DNA from: Blumeriella jaapii | Lineage: Eukaryota; Ascomycota; Leotiomycetes; Helotiales; Drepanopezizaceae | Length of the DNA stretch: 64,000 nt | Direction of reading: 5' to 3' | Assembly (NCBI GenBank): GCA_009599575.1 | Contig: VWND01000095.1 | Location: 124,001-188,000 of the forward strand | Shown: piece by piece, positions 1 through 10,945 of the stretch | Position numbering within the stretch: the stretch's first letter is position 1 | Layout of the letters: each line of letters opens with the position of its first letter | Notes under the pieces: generated by a model | Databases searched by the model: none | The model's input: the letters and a program-made list of their open reading frames with translations, nothing else | What the model was told of the DNA's origin: nothing | Program-made: the position numbers and the translations under genes

Positions 1-2020
1 CGTATACGACAAAAAAATGCTCGCAATCGTAAAATTTTTAAGCAACTTTCGTATTAAATTAGCTAATTCAGTTTATTAAATCAAATTATTATTAATTACA
101 AAGCTTTGAAATACTTTATAACTTCTAAACTTTTAAACGCTCGATAAACACGCTGGGCCGAATTTTTCGCCGATTACAATTTTTTTATTACGTACAAATC
201 AAATAAATATAATTTTCTGACTAACGTATTAACACGTCGTACGAGCGAATTCGACCGCTAAAACTTTTTTAAACGCATTCAGCGTTTACAAATCCTTTTT
301 CGAGCAAATCAGATCGATTACCGCTTTTTAATTAAAAATTTCGATTTTTTACGGCTTTCGAAACAGCTGTTTTTATCGTTAAAATAATTAATTTTTTTTT
401 CGCATTCCGTATCGTTAACCAAATTTTCTACGCTAATCGTACAGCTAGCAGCCTGATAACTTTTCGAAAAAAAATTGTACGAAACGCTACAAAAAAAAAC
501 GACGATAATAACATTTCGTATATACTTAAACGCGATCTGCTATTATATTACGGTCGTTTAATAATATCAAACGTCGATTATTTTCGTTTGGCTTTTGTAC
601 GAAAAATGCACGTTCAAATTTCCATCGCTTATTTTAACGTTCGCAAAATTACGCAATTGCTTTCGAACTAATATTATTAGCGAAATATAACAGCTTTTGT
701 AAAATAATACTATCGCAATTGCTACGCTTATCGAAAAAGTTTTATTTTAAAAAATAAACGCTCCGGCTTTTTTTAGCTTTTTTCTGTTTTTAACTATTTT
801 TAAAAGCACGTTATAATAAACTTTTGCAATTTTAACAAAAACAAATACGATTACGATAATATATTCGTAATAATAAATCGTTTTTTCAAGCAAGCTATTT
901 CGATTTTTTGCTATAAAAATATCGACGCTCGAAGTTTTATTAAATTATATATATTCTACGTATACAAATATTTTGGCCTTTTAAAAAGTATTATTAGCAA
1001 TCGTAGCCTTTAATATTAATTTATTTTTTAATTTAAATTAAATAAAATACTCGATACGCAATTAAAGTTCGACAGCCGCTTATTTTAAAACCGATAGTCA
1101 GACCGAAATTTACAATTAATATCTGCAAAAACGCTTTCGACCTTTCGTAAATTTTTATTAAAACGATTAAAACGAATTTTTTTTATTAATAAATTTCGCT
1201 CAAATAATCTTTTTTTACGAAAGTTTAAATGGCCTTTTATTTTTTGAAATTATATACGGTTATATTTCTTATATTAATTAAAACTGAAAGCTCGATACTT
1301 CTTTTTCTTCCAATCTTTTATATAAGTTAAACGCAAACGAAGCTCGTGCGTACGCTCGCCGTTATTACGACGCTTAAAACCTCGCCAAATCGCACTTTTA
1401 ATAAGCTTACGATAAAATAAAAAGAAATACAAATAAATTTCGCCGCGCGATCGATTTTAACGTTGGCGATTACGTATAGCTCGATATGCGTTTATTTCCG
1501 ATCTTCCGGCCTTTTCGCAAGCTCGACAATTTTATAAACGGCCTTTTTAAAATTGTAGCCAAAATTTTCGATAACGCTTTTAAGCTAAACTTTTTTAATA
1601 TTATAAACGTATATTTAATTTTTTATGCTAATCGACTGCGTAAAACAGCTAACGACGCGCTTTCAAATCAGATTAATTTAGCTTTTAAACCTATTAATAT
1701 AACTAATAAATTTAAATACGAAATCGAAGAATTAATCGCTTATCGAATGCAACGAAAAACTTTTTAATACAAAGCTTTTTAAATAAGCTTAAATAAAAAT
1801 CTTACGTAATATTCCACGTCTGACTTTATATACGCTTTTTTAAAAATGCGCGATTTTTATTTAGCGTATAAAAAGCTTTCCGGTCCTTTTGCAAAACTTG
1901 TAAACTGGCTAAAAGCGTATTCCGAAGATTTAAATTCGTACGATTATTTAAATAGCGACGTACTAATAAATAAAAGCTCGAGGGCGCGTTTTTTTCGGAC
2001 GAAAGAGTAATATAACGATT
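1..2020 (+). mobile_element. RIP-degraded Ty3/Gypsy retrotransposon, 3' part (RNase H - integrase - chromodomain)
   Basis: This is the 3' part of a Gypsy polyprotein, riddled with stops and frame changes. At about 5-200 the frame reads an RNase H segment (YDKKMLAIV ... then the region matching 'TDHK' and 'RRQARWAEF' in live copies). From about 1440 a frame gives the post-integrase 'VGDYV.LDM' stretch, and 1486-1767 stays open through 'KLDNFINGLFKIV' and a chromodomain-like 'YEIEELIAYRMQRKTF'. It continues to about 2010 with 'MRDFYLAYKKLSGPFAKL'. The RNase H and chromodomain parts lie in different frames, so indels are present. Base use is very AT-rich with CpA and TpG scarce but CpG retained, the signature of RIP acting on CpA. 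The 5' part (gag, protease, reverse transcriptase) lies beyond the left edge. The element is inactive. Confidence 0.85.
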
Positions 2021-2040
2021 TATTTTTTTGCTATTTTTCT

Positions 2041-2193
2041 TGTTATCCCAGCAATTACGTATAGCTGCAAGCTTCCTGGTCTTCTAGTAGATCTTTTATC
2101 AATTATGGAAATTATTTATATATATAAAACTCTTTCCTTTTAGCAACCTCTGCCTTTTGCAGTTATTAATTCTAAGTGAATATTTTTGTTACA
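2041..2193 (+). repeat. Probable 3' LTR of the Gypsy element
   Basis: A 153-bp stretch begins TGTTATCCC and ends TTGTTACA (TG...CA borders). It starts about 30 bp after the chromodomain frame ends and contains a run of alternating T and A followed by AAAA near 2117-2129, which would suit an LTR promoter. No upstream LTR is in the window, so neither LTR identity nor a target site duplication can be tested. Confidence 0.4.
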
Positions 2194-2289
2194 GAACCAA
2201 AGGCTCGTTTTTCATACCATATGAACACGGCGACCAGTTGACTGATCTCCCAGCCCTTCGACTGATTAGATCGTCACAGCTTCTGCTTA

Positions 2290-3060
2290 CCGAATAAAAA
2301 ATAACGTGTTTTTTAATAAACGCAATATTACTTTTACCAAACTAATTAAAAAATTAAATAATAAGTTTTACGATCCTTACAAAATCGCCGAAATTTTAGG
2401 CTTTTATAATTACAAACTGAAATTATTTTTCGAATAAAAATTATTACATTTTGTTTTTTATACAAATCTGCTTAAACTTGCTTACGACGATCTTTTTCTA
2501 AAGCAAAAAAACTTTTTTTTCTATCTGTTTTTATCGACGCAAACGAAAGCTTATTATAAGCTATAAACGCTATTTTCGATTTTAAACGAAATCCTAAAAA
2601 TTTTTATTTAATATAATAACGCGGCTACAACGCCGAAAATCAATTTTAAAAACTATTAAAAAACGTTGTTAACGTATATAATTTTATAACAGAATTCGCT
2701 ATCCGTTTCTTTCAGAAATTCCACCCGATCAAATCAAAATTAGCTAAAGCCAGAATTGCTAACAGAAAATATATTAAATCGATAAATAACGAAAACGAGC
2801 TTTTATTACCAAAAAAGACTTTTACAAATATTATCAAATACAAAACGATTACTGCCAATTCTTTTTTTATCGCAAAAACACCAGTTGTTCTGCTTCCGAA
2901 GCTAGGAAAACCTGCTTTTTTTTTTTCTTTTTTTTTACTATTTCAGCCAAATCTCGCACTCGTTTACAAACACGCCTCGCGAACGAAGCTCGATTTATAA
3001 AAATAAATTCCGACGACGAAAAAATTAAATGAAAAATGAGAAGAAAAACCATATATAAAA
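2290..3060 (+). mobile_element. Second RIP-degraded Gypsy fragment (post-integrase and chromodomain)
   Basis: The + strand again reads a decayed Gypsy C-terminus: 'TKLIKKLNNKFYDPYKIAEIL' style residues (2325-2400) corresponding to the usual 'KKLDxKxxGPFKI', then 'NLLKLAYDDLF' and a chromodomain remnant near 2570-2640 ('LFSILNEILKI' followed by 'YNNAATTP'). After it comes 'ITEFAIRFFQKFHP', matching the end of such chromodomains. Stops interrupt it throughout. Its wording differs from the first copy, so it is probably a different family or a diverged copy. The short minus-strand reading at 2867-3052 is a by-product of poly-A runs. Confidence 0.7.
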
Positions 3061-3437
3061 AGATAGGATATCAGTTCGTTAGTCACGTAATCCGAAAGTC
3101 ACGTTGTTATCACGTAACATCGGAACCACGTGATTATCCGCATATATTATATCTTAAAGTTCGCGGCACCTTTAATTTAGAAACCTCGTAGCCAATGCAA
3201 TTCATCTACGAAACCTTCTGCTCGTTCACACCCCTGACACTAGTCGTACCTGTATCACCATCTGTGATACCAACAGAAATGAGCTATATTTCAAACAGTT
3301 GAAGCAACGAAGTCTTGGGCCCTGCAGCGCAGCGCAGTGGGGAGCCGCCAGGGAGGGCGATGTAGCATAATACAAGACAGACCTTTTACTTTAAGGATTG
3401 CATTTTACTTATTTAATTCTCTCGTTTTCGGTCACGT
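3061..3437. other. Transition from AT-rich repeat to gene region
   Basis: Base composition returns to normal across this stretch. No gene, RNA or repeat could be supported. Confidence 0.5.
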
Positions 3438-5406
3438 TTACCGAAATACTATTCCCACGACCGTTCTTAAAACACCGATCCTTACCATAAAAAGAAATAA
3501 GTCCAGAACCTCAACTATTCCTCCCGCTACCCAGTTCGCTATCATTCTTTTCACTACGTACTGGAAATAGGCCCGCCATTCGTGTTGCGAGGCTGTAGAA
3601 AGAACATAGGCGTCGAGACTTCCACTACTTGGGCTGGTGCCTGTAGCTTCTGATGGGTGTGAACAAAAAGAAAGTTGCGTGGTGGCCCTTTCTTCTTTTT
3701 CGCTCTCTGGAATAGGAATCGCAGAAGGGCGACGGCGGAGAAGGCTTAGGAGATGAAACCCAAGGGGTAAGTGGCTAGTCATCTTAGGAGCGACCTTCGG
3801 GCATTTGATAATGTTGAAAACAGAAGGCGAAAGGGTGATAGTGCCTGAGAAACATTCGGATGTCAGGGCGTCGGATAGAAGGGCATATTGTGGAAGCCGT
3901 GAGTAAAAGAGGGGCGTTAAAACCCGTAGTTCTTGGAATGGCGTGTCAATCCTCGCAGCAGGTGATGCTATCAACACCTCTTTGGCTTCTGGGCCGATCA
4001 GACCAGCGGGGATGTATCGGAGGGATATGGCCTCAGGTGAGCTCGCCACTTGCTGCCGGATGTAGGCATGAAAGTGTTTCTCGACCATCACTTCGAAGTC
4101 ATCTGCTTTCCGCGCCATAGTTTCTTTCCTCGGTTCGGGGCGAAACGCCCACGGCATCCCCTTTCTCACCAATAGATTCCACGCCTCTTTCACTGTCCTC
4201 GGGAACGTGGCAAAGCCTACCCACCACCAGGATACCAGGAAGTTGGTTTTCGCCCACACGGACATGGTCGTCGGGTCAAAGGCTTGACCAGCGGAATAGA
4301 GTCTGGCGACGAGTTTCGGGGTGCGAGTAGAGTTGCTCAACGTGATGGTCATGTTGATAGGCGCGTATGTATTTGCTGAAAGGCTCATAGAGGGATACAG
4401 GGGATCACTAGCAGAAAGAGAATAAAAGCCGTCGCGCGAATTGAAGGTTGAGACGTAGAAGTCTTTGGGCCATGTTCCAACGTAGCGGGGTGGTTTCTGA
4501 GGCTGGCCTTCTTTCGATGGCGATTGAGTAGGCTCGAGGAAGTAACTACGCCTTTCGTCGAAGGTGTTATTTACCTCTAAAACAAGGGCTTTCAATTCCT
4601 TCGAGGATGAATAAAGATGCCATATTGAAACAGGATTGGAGGCGTAGCCGAGGAAACGAGCCGCGGTTAGGAGATATACGTAGGTGTATTGCTTGGAGTC
4701 GATGTTCTACCCTTGATTAGCTCTCCTTCGGTCTGTTGGATGGACTGATGATTAAGTGCCGAGAAGGCCAACTGACCTGGCTCTTAAGATACCGACGCAA
4801 TTTCATTTCCAGCCCTCCCTCCACGTGACCTCTTTCTAGGTAATCGTCACTATTGACTGTGTACCAGGCTGCTCGGTTCTTCAACGAGAGGAGTCTTGAA
4901 ATCCGAGATTCTGGCTTCGTCTCCACGTCCGAAGAAATCATCCCTCCCACACTTCCTCGCCAGCCAACAGGGATTCCGACCAGCAGGTACGAATAGGCGA
5001 AAGCATGTTTCTTGGGAAATAGTCTCTGGTGGGCTGTTTCGCATGGAAACAGCATTGGCTTGACGGGGAGCTCGCATGGTGAGGATATCTGTTGAAGGGC
5101 GTTGGTGTAGCGATAAAGTTGGAAGAGGACATAGAGAGTAAGGGTGGTAAGAACGATAGCAAGGTCCAGGTGATTTGCAAAGGCTTGGATTGCGTCTCGT
5201 TTTTTGACGCTGACAAGAAAAAGAATGATAGCCACGTCGGTCTGGCTACCATATCCTAGAATGCCTGCAATAAGGATGAACCCAAGCGATCCAAGAGAAA
5301 GGAAGTCCATGATGAGTCGAGGAGTGGCGGAAGTAGTGAAAGTAGCGGGGGCGTGATCACAAGAGGTACGTCCCGAGGGCATAGGGACATTGCATTTCTG
5401 TTCCAC
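3438..5406 (-). CDS. DUF1365 family membrane-associated protein
   Basis: The model has two exons, 5406-4777 and 4706-3438 (632 aa). The 70-bp intron has donor GTCAGT and acceptor TAG, and phase 0 is kept. Exon 1 gives two hydrophobic helices near the N-terminus and then the start of DUF1365: 'PCETAHQRLFPKKHAFAYSYLLVGIPVGW', followed by 'WYTVNSDDYLERGH'. Exon 2 continues the domain with 'TYVYLLTAARFLGYASNPVS', 'LEVNNTFDERRSYFL', 'WPKDFYVSTFNSR' and 'FLVSWWWVGFATFPR'. A C-terminal helix follows (about residues 605-625). DUF1365 proteins have no settled biochemical role; in bacteria they often neighbour cyclopropane fatty acid synthase genes, which suggests lipid work, but nothing here proves that. 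The start at 5406 could instead be the internal Met before the first helix. Confidence 0.88.
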
Positions 5407-6034
5407 GATATGCGAGTGTAGAGTGTAAGTAAAGGACGTCTAAAAGCTATTGTTTTGAACAAGCATCGCCAGACGAACAGGCAAGTCCGTAGAAAATCAC
5501 GGGACCGGGCCAGATCCCGCCCCAACCCCCTGATTCCCACCTGCATCTGTCATATCTCATGATTATAACAACAACAGACTCGACACAACTCCCGCCACAA
5601 AAACAATTATCCGCGTTCTTTCTACCTCGTGAACATCCTTACGACACTATTCTTAGTGGAGCGCCGAGAATCGAGTCGAAAAAAGTGGAAGAGGCGGCTT
5701 ATCATAAGCGGATCAGAGCTCGGAAAGGGCCACACGGTAGAAATGGGGACGAGTCGGTGGGGGCTGATGAAGCTTGAATCTACAGGATTACTCCAGGATT
5801 ACATTCCACAAACTTTTGACAGTAGACATGGGAGGCATGGAGTGATCGTATCAATCGTGAATTCGGTGATTTATCTTTCCCTCGTACTGTGTCCAACTGT
5901 GTGGTTCTATCCAGGCATACGGATACAATGATTCAAGCAGCAGTTCCACCATCTTGATCATCCAACATGTAGCTGGTTCCTGGTTCTAGTCATTTTTCGA
6001 TTGTTCCAGCGTTACGTGTTACCAGAGTACTCTT
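5407..6034. other. Intergenic, nothing recognised
   Basis: This holds the DUF1365 promoter and the sequence 3' to Cdt1. Short open frames here lack family features. No RNA gene or repeat was seen. Confidence 0.4.
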
Positions 6035-7474
6035 TTAACCAATAAGTCTCACACGTTTCTTGATATCCAAGTCTGTAGGCCTCTCATCTCTATTGACCAC
6101 TAGTGCCTCCACCTTGCCCATCTTCACCAGCTTTACCCATTCAGGAGCAATTTCCGAGACCAATATCCGAACACACGTATCCGCCTCCTCCTTCGACATC
6201 GGCGTCTTGAAAGAGTCACGCAGCTTTCCAATAATAGTTGGAAGCGTGAAAGAGATGCGGGATTGACCGATCGAGGTCGACGTGCTGAGAAGAACTAGAA
6301 CTGCGACGACCTCTTCGACCCTACCCAATGCTGCTTTGCGGGCCATCTCGGCCTTCGAGGCTGGTGGTGGAAGCGATGCATTGTGGATTTGCTTTGCTCG
6401 CAGGCGTTCGAGAAGGGTGAGCTTTGGACTAGGAGTCTCTTCCACTTTCATTCTAACCGACTCCTTGATCGTAATACCGGCCTTCAGGTCCTCCAATCTG
6501 CGCTGTCCTTTCGCAAGCAATGGCGAGATCTTCATCAGCGAAGGGCAGATAGTGATCGGCTCCATAGGCAGCTTCTCAACGAATTCCGTGGTCGATATCT
6601 CCATGTCCCTGTCTTCCCACGTCCTCTTCAATCCGCGTTCGAACATCTGGTTCAAGAGATCTTCGTTGACTGGTCTTGCAATCCTCCCCCTCTTGCCCAA
6701 GGCTTTCATCTCGACGCATATCTTCCCATGGCCGTAGTCAGACAAACTGAGCCTCGAGATCCGCCCATCCTTGCTTCCCTCCGGTATATTCGCATTCAAA
6801 GTTCCAATAGATCTTCGTATATCGTCAAGAGACACCCTGCGCTTTCCCCACGCCCGCGCAACGTCTGGGCAGAGGTTACGTAGGTCAGCTGGAGAGTGCG
6901 TGCCGTTGTGCGCATAATGTATCGACAATGCTGTGAGGAATGCTGCATGCAGATTGATGAGGTCGAGTAATTCGGTAGGGAAATTGGGGTAGGGTACGAC
7001 TTTAGTCTGCTTGGGTGTTGACGCGACGGGGTCGGAGCTGACACTGCTGATGAGGAGGCTCGATGTTGATGGGGATTTCGAGGTGATGCGGAATTGGTCG
7101 AAGAGACTGAGCGTGCCTTTCGTAGGGGTGTCAATTGATGCCAAGGATAGACCAGATACGGTTTGCACTGATGTTTCTGGGGTTCGCGGGATTTTGGTAC
7201 AGAGAGCTTTGGCCGGACGACGGCCGGCGCTGGGTTGCGAGCTTTCGTCCTCCAGCTTCCTCTTCTTGCTGTTGACGGAGAGAAGCTCGGGGGTAACTGC
7301 GATGCTGTCGATGCTGTCGATACTTGCGTACTTCTGGTTCTTCTGGTTCTTCTGGACGATAGTCTCCGCCGTTGAGCTTGCCTTCGAGACGGACGTGAAA
7401 GCATTGAGTCCCCACGGGTGTGTCGCAGGCGCGTTGGGGGCCGCGAGCTTCTTTCTTCTGGTTGCGGTAGGCAT
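6035..7474 (-). CDS. CDT1: DNA replication licensing factor Cdt1
   Basis: A single exon encodes 479 aa starting MPTATRRKKL. Cdt1 loads the MCM2-7 helicase at origins together with ORC and Cdc6 in G1. The N-terminus is basic and disordered. A middle winged-helix region follows ('FPTELLDLINLHAAFLTALSIHYAHNG', then 'ARAWGKRRVSLDDIRRSIG'). The C-terminal MCM-binding domain starts near 'LLERLRAKQIHNASLPPP' and ends with 'CVRILVSEIAPEWVKLVKMG'. Length and order fit fungal Cdt1. An in-frame ATG 66 nt upstream (7540) gives a hydrophobic extension that does not look native, so 7474 is preferred. The upstream region holds MluI-type boxes, suggesting G1/S control by an MBF-like factor as known for fission yeast cdt1. 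Confidence 0.85.
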   Translation of the reverse strand: MPTATRRKKLAAPNAPATHPWGLNAFTSVSKASSTAETIVQKNQKNQKYASIDSIDSIAVTPELLSVNSKKRKLEDESSQPSAGRRPAKALCTKIPRTPETSVQTVSGLSLASIDTPTKGTLSLFDQFRITSKSPSTSSLLISSVSSDPVASTPKQTKVVPYPNFPTELLDLINLHAAFLTALSIHYAHNGTHSPADLRNLCPDVARAWGKRRVSLDDIRRSIGTLNANIPEGSKDGRISRLSLSDYGHGKICVEMKALGKRGRIARPVNEDLLNQMFERGLKRTWEDRDMEISTTEFVEKLPMEPITICPSLMKISPLLAKGQRRLEDLKAGITIKESVRMKVEETPSPKLTLLERLRAKQIHNASLPPPASKAEMARKAALGRVEEVVAVLVLLSTSTSIGQSRISFTLPTIIGKLRDSFKTPMSKEEADTCVRILVSEIAPEWVKLVKMGKVEALVVNRDERPTDLDIKKRVRLIG

Positions 7475-7642
7475 GATGAAGCAATACAAACCAATGTAGA
7501 TGATGCAAGAGCGATGATAGAGCAATGCAATGCCACGCACTGCAATGATGATGGCGGAAGCTGTGAGTTGTGGGTTGCGACCGAGAGCCAGAGTTGAGGG
7601 TTGACGATAGCTGAGAGAGTCACGATGGCGGTGGTTGGGGAG

Positions 7643-7731
7643 ACGCGTGCAAACGCGCTTGACGCGCTGGCGCGTAAGCGCGTCGACACGTAAGCGCTTC
7701 GGCCCGTAAGCGCGTTGGCGCGTAAAGCGGC
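7643..7731 (-). promoter_or_regulatory. ACGCG/MluI-box cluster and 16-bp tandem repeat upstream of CDT1
   Basis: ACGCGT at 7643-7648 is followed by further ACGCG cores at about 7653 and 7662. Four 16-bp units then run 7669-7684, 7685-7700, 7701-7716 and 7717-7731 around the core CGTAAGCG. They lie about 170-260 bp upstream of the Cdt1 start. ACGCG is the MBF/MCB element of ascomycetes; binding here is inferred. Confidence 0.55.
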
Positions 7732-7939
7732 TCCCTACCTGAACCGGATCCCGTCAACCTCAGTTCTCCCGTCAAGATGGTTCTGATGTGACGACCTGGA
7801 GCCGCATCTCGACGACAATGCTTGGATTTCGGATTGACAGATGATTTGATGCGAGACCTGATTCCGTCTGTTCCTCTTCACGTCCACCCCCACCCAACTT
7901 CTCTGATGGTCCTAGGACATCGTTGCATCGCCACCCACT

Positions 7940-8683
7940 ATGCCTCTCCGTTTTCTCGACGCCTTTCCCCGTGAAATTCGTGACCAGATCTACACATACA
8001 TCTTGGGCTCGAGATCCGGGGCCGTGACTCTGTCTCCGTGGTCGATCGAGGTCGCGAAATCTCTATGTCTCCTGAGAACCTGCAAGCAGATCCACCGCGA
8101 ATGCAAAGACCTGATATGGTACCACAACCGCCTTACGCTTCGCTCCGACACCCAGCTATCACAGAAGTTTAGAAGCTTGTACAGACAAGGTCCTGCAAAG
8201 CGCATTCGCCTGTTGAGGATCAGCTTGGAGCTGTTGGATCGCGATGAATTGGAGTGGGTGGCGAGTGCCGCGAAGGCGCTCGGAGACTGGTGTCGGCATG
8301 GCAGACTGGAATCAATCACCATCATTGCCGAGTGGGACAAGCCGAGGAACTTACAGGAGTTCAAGGACATCCAAAATTTGCGCAGGTATGGCGAAGTGCT
8401 AGACGGGAGGCTTTACAAGGATTCAAGCACCTGGACTCGCATGCTCGTCAATACTGGATGGCCGAGGTTTTGTAACTGGGGAAAGCAGAAATGGTTCAGA
8501 GAAATGTTGATGGATTTAAGTGGCGTCAATGGGCTGTTGCTGGAACTTCACAAGGGCTTTGGTGGTGGCCAGCTGTACGTCGATGGGCTTCTCTGCTTCA
8601 AGGACTACTTGCAGATTGCTGAGGACTATAAACTAGACCCTAGGCATGGGGAAATAAGGATTGTCCCTGGATTCCGCAGATAG
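7940..8683 (+). CDS. F-box-like (2EXR-type) hypothetical protein
   Basis: This is an uninterrupted frame of 247 aa. It opens with the 'LDAFPREIRDQIYTYIL' signature of the large fungal family often labelled F-box-like or 2EXR. A second conserved turn follows, 'LLRTCKQIHRECKDLIWYHN'. The rest has no catalytic motif I recognise. Such proteins may be substrate adaptors, but few have been studied. The start context is a good fungal one and no upstream in-frame Met is required. It is oriented divergently from Cdt1 and shares its roughly 465-bp upstream region. Confidence 0.7.
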   Translation: MPLRFLDAFPREIRDQIYTYILGSRSGAVTLSPWSIEVAKSLCLLRTCKQIHRECKDLIWYHNRLTLRSDTQLSQKFRSLYRQGPAKRIRLLRISLELLDRDELEWVASAAKALGDWCRHGRLESITIIAEWDKPRNLQEFKDIQNLRRYGEVLDGRLYKDSSTWTRMLVNTGWPRFCNWGKQKWFREMLMDLSGVNGLLLELHKGFGGGQLYVDGLLCFKDYLQIAEDYKLDPRHGEIRIVPGFRR

Positions 8684-10945
8684 GTAGCGTGATTTCGGTA
8701 CTGCGTTCATTGACTGGGTATCCCACGCCCATTGTCTCTCACGTCCCCATCGTCTGTGACATTTCTTCCCTATCTCAAAGGTCAGGTGTCACGGCTGCAC
8801 TTTTTCCATCTCCTGTTCTCCAGAGTGTAACCTTGGCTTTTTAGCTCATTCAGTCTGCCAGTATAGATACCTGGCATCTCAGGCTTGTAAGGATCGTATA
8901 CATGAGGAGCATCTCAGAAAACGGTAAGTAATTTGCTTACTCTTGCCCAACATTGCTATTAGCAAACCAACCTAGATAAAACTGCAAGCTTCAATATCGG
9001 CAGTAGTCTTAATTGCTCAATCATGCGAGCCCATGAATTTGGAACTGACTAAGTGAGCGTGTATGTCCTTTCCACTTATTGCGAGTATAACACTCGGTAT
9101 TTTAGAACAAGAAATGCGAAAAATACCCTTGAAGTCCGAGGATTGTGCTGAATGAAATTAAGCCAATCGGCGTGCGCTTTCCCGGTTGGACCCAGAGTCA
9201 AATGAACGGGTCTTGCGTGAAGACGCTCTGCATCAGGCATTCTTACTGTCGATTTCCTGTCAATCCTGGCTTCCTCGGCCACGCTCTCATTGACGTTTTG
9301 AAAAGCTTCCCGCTCTGCCTTTGATTTTGCTGAGTTTGCTAGGGACCCTGTTTTCCATCACTTTGCTAAAGCCAATTCTGCTTCATTTTTCATGGAAATG
9401 AGTTATGCAAAGCACTACCGTACGGACTTACCCTGTTAACTCTGCTTTTCAGATGCGTTTGTAAGCTTGCCCTTACATGAGGAAACTTCCTCGTCTCTCA
9501 CAACCTGACTTTTCATTCTTAAAGGTCAATTATTCAAACTATGGTCTTGCCCCAGTGCACACCCCCGCAAAGCCCTTTGTTCCCCTCGCCCGCTGTTAGT
9601 AATTTAACCCAATACTAACGACCTTCCAACTGCTTGATTCGTCGATTCTTTACGCACAAGTGAGCTACACCGGCGTACCTGCTGCTAAGCTATCATTTCT
9701 TTTCTCCGTATTGATATCTAAGCACGCATAGCACTATTCGCATTTATCCCTGCTCTATCTCTTGTTTGAGATTTAGAGGAATGGCACTTTGTCCAACCAC
9801 GGGCTTGAACAGACGACTTTGATTCGGGTCTTGCGCCCGACTCTAGAGGCGTTATACACCGATCACTCACCACATTCCAGTATCGTCTTCGCTTTGAGAT
9901 CTAGCAGTACATAGATCGCTGTGACCAGATATCCTAACTTGGTTTTACCACTTTCTCTTGGTCGAGGTCGGGCTCTCCTTAATGACGCGGAAATGTGACC
10001 TGGTGAACTTCGACCTCCTCTCAAAAACATCCAAAGACAAGTTCAAAATAGCGAGTTCCCCAACTACTGTTTTATGACTTCATAACTGGTAGATAAAAAT
10101 TATTAGAGAGAGTTATATCTAGTAGATCAGACAGGGTAGCTTTAGACCGAATAGGCTGGCTACAGTCGTCAAGTGGGTGTCGTTGTTCCGAGGCTAGGTC
10201 TGCCCTAGGTAGTGCCTTGGTTTCGATGACTACGATACATACTACGGCTATTAGTCGAGTGGCCGGCTGGTTGACTGACCGATTTGCACGATTCACTGAC
10301 GTTGTTGGCCTGGATATCTTACCTTCTTTAAGTAGTCTTGCATATATATAGGGGAGAACCATTCCGCCTGTAGGGGAAGAGCTCAAATAGCGGACTCTTG
10401 TCACACATCTCTTTACATAACCGCTATCTCGAGGGTATCCTGCATGTAATAATCCTCAGCTTAGCACGTCTCCAATGCCCTGTGGGAGGCTTGAGGTAGC
10501 GCAGATTCACTGCTCCCTCCAGACGTTAAACAATATCATCATCATCAGCATATATGTAGGTGTGTTGTTTTTAAGCGTTTATTCACAACACTTTGTAAGT
10601 AAAATCCATTCGGATTTGACTGGCCCCGGAAAAGGAGGACATCGCAATTTGAGTCACGCCATCATCTGTCATATGTGAGACTCGGTTCCATACGGAGTCA
10701 GGGTTTCCCGTGACTCGATACTCACTTGATTTCTTCGGTTCCAAGCCCTATTGGTATCAGCTCCACCAATCCTATATAGAATAGCCTACTTCAATCTTTT
10801 CCATACATCTTACAAGAACTCAGCAATTACGTCAACACCTTTCCTCGCCCCTCTCACGCCATTCTCACACGAAAATCCTTTTTTACTCTTGACATCACCG
10901 ACAATCAATCATCTCAACCTTGCCATTCATTGTTCCCACTCAGAA
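8684..10945. other. 2.3-kb intergenic stretch; possible LTR-like segment at 10068-10407
   Basis: No convincing gene was found. The segment around 10068-10407 begins TGTTTTATGAC, ends near GTCACACA and contains a TATATATA motif near 10341. It therefore resembles a solo LTR, but no target duplication was found. An open frame on the minus strand inside it (10072-10404) has no recognisable domain. The last about 200 bp look like the 5' leader of the next gene. Confidence 0.3.

Noticed and set aside
2867..3052. 61-codon minus-strand frame with a Lys run
   Set aside because: The Lys run comes from poly-T in RIP-mutated DNA, and the plus strand carries the Gypsy remnant.
6796..7689. 297-codon frame overlapping Cdt1 on the same strand
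   Set aside because: Ser/Arg/Pro low-complexity text in a shifted frame; the Cdt1 frame has the conserved domains.
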